Source of the DNA: Gordonia sediminis
Lineage (GTDB): Bacteria; Actinomycetota; Actinomycetes; Mycobacteriales; Mycobacteriaceae
Assembly (NCBI GenBank): GCA_004193205.1
Contig: RZUM01000007.1
Span: forward strand, 62,001-126,000
Length of the DNA: 64,000 nt
Reading direction: 5' to 3'
The number at the start of each line of letters is the position of its first letter. Position 1 is the stretch's first letter. The position numbers were made by a program, and so were the translations under genes. Positions 61,933-64,000 of the stretch are shown one piece after another. The notes under the pieces were generated by a model, which saw only the letters and a program-made list of their open reading frames with translations, made no database searches and was not told the origin of the DNA.

Positions 61933-62700
61933 ATGTACGGAATGCCCGACGAGATCGACGTCACCGCAGAAGGTGCCCTGCGCATCATCTCGCTGAATCG
62001 GCCCGAGGCCCTCAACGCGGTCAACGATGCGCTGCATTCGGGACTGTCGCAGCTGTGGACCCGGCTGAGCGAGGACCCGGAGGTACGTGCAGCGGTCCTG
62101 ACCGGCAACGGGAAGGCCTTCTCCGCCGGTGGCGACTTCAGTTACCTCAAAGAGCTCGGCGCCGATGCCGGTCTGCGCGCCAAGACGATTCGCCACGGCC
62201 GGGAACTGGTACTGGGGATGGCGCGGTGCCGTGTGCCGGTCATCTCCGCAGTCAACGGACCGGCGGTCGGTCTCGGCTGCAGTCTGGTGGCGCTGAGCGA
62301 CGTCGTGTACATGAGTCCGACTGCCTATCTTGCGGATCCGCATGTGCAGGTGGGACTCGTCGCCGCAGACGGTGGTCCGCTCACCTGGCCGTTGCAGATC
62401 AGCCTGCTGCAGGCCAAGGAGTTCGCGCTGACCGGAACGAGGATCAGCGCGGAGCGCGCCGTGGCGCTCGGACTCGGCAACCACGTGGTCGACGACCCGC
62501 TGTCCGAGGCGATCGGGTGCGCCAAGAAGATGATGGAACTGCCGCAGCAGGCGGTCGAATCGACCAAACGGATGCTGAACATCCATCTCGAACGCGCAGT
62601 CCTCGCCAGTCTCGACTACGCGAACATGGCCGAGGAACTCTCGTTCCAGACCGACGATTTCCGCGTGACGATCGAGCGGTTGACGGCGCCGAAGAGCTGA
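61933..62700 (+). CDS. enoyl-CoA hydratase-like (crotonase) protein
   Basis: A 255-residue crotonase-fold protein. Oxyanion regions are AFSAGGDFSYL and NGPAVGLGCSLVAL. At the catalytic pair, the first Glu (Glu144 of rat hydratase) appears as His in ADPHVQVGLV; the second (AKEFALTG) is kept. This could alter the reaction (isomerase, hydrolase or retro-aldol instead of hydratase). It starts 1 bp after the dehydrogenase stop and ends before a hairpin. Confidence 0.84.
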   Translation: MYGMPDEIDVTAEGALRIISLNRPEALNAVNDALHSGLSQLWTRLSEDPEVRAAVLTGNGKAFSAGGDFSYLKELGADAGLRAKTIRHGRELVLGMARCRVPVISAVNGPAVGLGCSLVALSDVVYMSPTAYLADPHVQVGLVAADGGPLTWPLQISLLQAKEFALTGTRISAERAVALGLGNHVVDDPLSEAIGCAKKMMELPQQAVESTKRMLNIHLERAVLASLDYANMAEELSFQTDDFRVTIERLTAPKS

Positions 62701-62716
62701 GGTCGCGGCGAGCTGT

Positions 62717-62745
62717 CGCCTGGCCCACCCTCTCAGGGCCAGGCG
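62717..62745. terminator. 10-bp stem bidirectional terminator
   Basis: CGCCTGGCCC (62717-62726) pairs with GGGCCAGGCG (62736-62745) around a 9-nt loop. It lies between the convergent crotonase and SDR genes. Confidence 0.75.
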
Positions 62746-62757
62746 GCACCTTCGCGC

Positions 62758-63513
62758 TCAGATCCTCTGCGCGAGGAGCTGTTCTGATCGCTGTACGGTT
62801 CCGGTGATGCCGTCAGCCCGCTGTGCCGCCAGATGAACGGCGGCCTGCCCCATGGATTCGGGGGGCTCGACCATCTCCGGCGGGATCTCCAGTCCGCCAC
62901 CGGAGGCACGCCATCCCTCGGTGAGGACGACGCGAGACGGGCTCAGGCAGTTCACCGCGATGTTGTCGGCGCGCAAATCGGTCGCCAGACCCAGGTAGAG
63001 CCGCTCAACCGCGGCCTTGGAGACCCAGTAGGCGTTCGCGCCGCGGTCGATCATGCCGACGCCGCTCGTGGTGATCGCGGTCAGTGATCCTCCGCCGCGC
63101 GCGCGAAGGTGGGGTATCGCTGCCTTGGTCACGTTGAACGTGCCGGTGAGGTTGACGTCGAGACTGAGCTGCCACCGTTTCAGCGGGGTCTTCTCGACCG
63201 GGCCGAGCCAGAGCACACCGGCATTGGCCACGACGATGTCGAGGCCACCGAACTCTCGGACCACGGTCTCCGTGGCCGTGTTGACCGAATCCTCGTCGGT
63301 GACGTCACATGCCACCGGCAGCGCGCTTCCGCCGGCCGCCTCGATCGCGGAAGCGACACTGTGAATCGTTCCGGGTAAACGTGATTCGGCCTCCGTGCGG
63401 GCGGCGACCGCCACCGCGGCGCCCGCGTCGGCGAGGGCAACTGCGATGGCGGCACCGATTCCGCGACTCGCGCCGGCAACCAGCGCGACCTGTCCGGCGA
63501 GTGACCGCGTCAT
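62758..63513 (-). CDS. SDR family oxidoreductase
   Basis: A 251-residue classical short-chain dehydrogenase: [14 protein letters not shown] cofactor site, VVANAGV, TTSGVG and [12 protein letters not shown] with the catalytic Tyr and Lys. It lies between the crotonase and a partial second SDR whose stop overlaps its start by 4 bp. Substrate unknown; probably an alcohol/ketone step of the island. Confidence 0.85.
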   Translation of the reverse strand: MTRSLAGQVALVAGASRGIGAAIAVALADAGAAVAVAARTEAESRLPGTIHSVASAIEAAGGSALPVACDVTDEDSVNTATETVVREFGGLDIVVANAGVLWLGPVEKTPLKRWQLSLDVNLTGTFNVTKAAIPHLRARGGGSLTAITTSGVGMIDRGANAYWVSKAAVERLYLGLATDLRADNIAVNCLSPSRVVLTEGWRASGGGLEIPPEMVEPPESMGQAAVHLAAQRADGITGTVQRSEQLLAQRI

Positions 63514-64000
63514 CTGGGCGGGAAACGGAGAGCGCCGTCGAGGCGGATGATCTCGCCGTTGAGGTAGTCGTTGGCGCAGATGTGCTCCACGAGCGCGGCG
63601 TACTCCGGCGACTGTCCCATCCGCTTCGGCCACGGGACCTGCTTGCCCCAGTACTCCTCGAGCTGATCGGCGTGCTTGCCGTACGCGGGGGTGTTGAACG
63701 TTCCGGGTGCGATGGTGACGACCCGGATGCCCAGCGGGGAGAGGTCGCGGGCGGCGACGAGCGTCATGCCGACCACACCACCCTTGGCGGCCGAGTAGGG
63801 GAGCTGGCCGATCTGTCCCTCGTAGGCGGCGATCGACGCGGTGTTGATGATGACGCCACGGCCCGAGTCGGTGGCCTCCTGGCGTGCGATGGCGGCGGCG
63901 GTCAACCGCATCACGTTGAAGACGCCGGTGAGATAGACGTCGATCGTGGTGCGGAAGCCGTCGAGATCCAGTGGGCTGCCGTCCTTGCCGACGAGCCGCC
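63510..64000 (-). CDS. SDR family protein (HSD10/3-hydroxyacyl-CoA dehydrogenase-like), 3' part
   Basis: C-terminal part of a short-chain dehydrogenase entering from the right; its start lies beyond 64000. Visible are [12 protein letters not shown] and [12 protein letters not shown] (catalytic Tyr and Lys) and the ending [20 protein letters not shown], which is typical of 17-beta-HSD10-type 3-hydroxyacyl-CoA dehydrogenases. It overlaps the next SDR by 4 bp. A beta-oxidation role fits the preceding dehydrogenase and hydratase genes. Confidence 0.85.
   Translation of the reverse strand, partial: RLVGKDGSPLDLDGFRTTIDVYLTGVFNVMRLTAAAIARQEATDSGRGVIINTASIAAYEGQIGQLPYSAAKGGVVGMTLVAARDLSPLGIRVVTIAPGTFNTPAYGKHADQLEEYWGKQVPWPKRMGQSPEYAALVEHICANDYLNGEIIRLDGALRFPPR

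Overview
The window is a gene-dense, GC-rich chromosomal stretch of an actinobacterium of the order Mycobacteriales, most likely Gordonia or a close relative. Reasons: strong G/C third-position bias, many GTG starts and 1-8 bp stop/start overlaps, a fused CysN-CysC, catabolic genes carrying recognisable KstR and KstR2 operators, a DUF222/13E12-type HNH protein, and an intergenic inverted repeat (50687-50851) of the kind seen in Gordonia genomes. No rRNA, tRNA, CRISPR, transposase or prophage was seen. Genus is inferred from gene content only.

Region 1 (1-24.1 kb) begins with two folate genes (3' part of pabB; folP). It continues with a cassette for N-methylglycine and one-carbon oxidation: glyA-soxBDAG (heterotetrameric sarcosine oxidase plus serine hydroxymethyltransferase), katG, dimethylglycine oxidase-cyclodeaminase-like protein-FolD-PurU, a divergent 5-formyl-THF cyclo-ligase, and fdhD with an FdhF/YdeP-type molybdoprotein. 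The logic is dimethylglycine -> sarcosine -> glycine -> serine, with the methyl carbons passing through 5,10-CH2-THF, 10-formyl-THF and formate to CO2, and KatG removing the H2O2 made by two oxidases. A GntR/FCD regulator diverges from glyA. The palindrome TGATATATC(A/T) lies upstream of three separate transcription units here, so the region looks like one regulon. The FolD lacks the cyclohydrolase lysine, and the neighbouring cyclodeaminase-like protein probably supplies that step. An aceE/transketolase-like E1 enzyme with a divergent Lrp regulator closes the region.

Region 2 (24.1-41 kb) holds miscellaneous genes (VOC protein, NlpC/P60 hydrolase, membrane protein) and then steroid catabolism. 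kshA with a small Cys-rich partner diverges from hsaA-hsaC-hsaB-DUF1214-like-SDR-sulfotransferase, with two KstR-type operators between them. After a WS/DGAT-like acyltransferase and an HNH protein comes an echA-fadE-fadE-fadE operon under a perfect KstR2 operator.

Region 3 (41-50.9 kb) is mostly housekeeping: cysD-cysNC-cysQ (sulfate activation and PAP removal), purL, a GQQPY-repeat CD225-like protein, a DUF2752 protein, a GDPD-like hydrolase, a membrane protein, and a DapB-like oxidoreductase with a perfect KstR-type operator 10 bp before its start.

Region 4 (50.9-64 kb) is a CoA-thioester catabolic island that I cannot match to a described pathway. It has an MntR/DtxR-like regulator with an amidohydrolase, a two-subunit B12-dependent acyl-CoA mutase, an LLM-type oxidoreductase, a class III CoA-transferase, a small EthD/Dabb-like protein, a KshB-type reductase, an acyl-CoA ligase, paired acyl-CoA dehydrogenases, an enoyl-CoA hydratase-like protein and two SDRs. 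Both divergent promoter regions share the palindrome GAGAAT-N3-ATTCTC, so the island is probably one co-regulated system.
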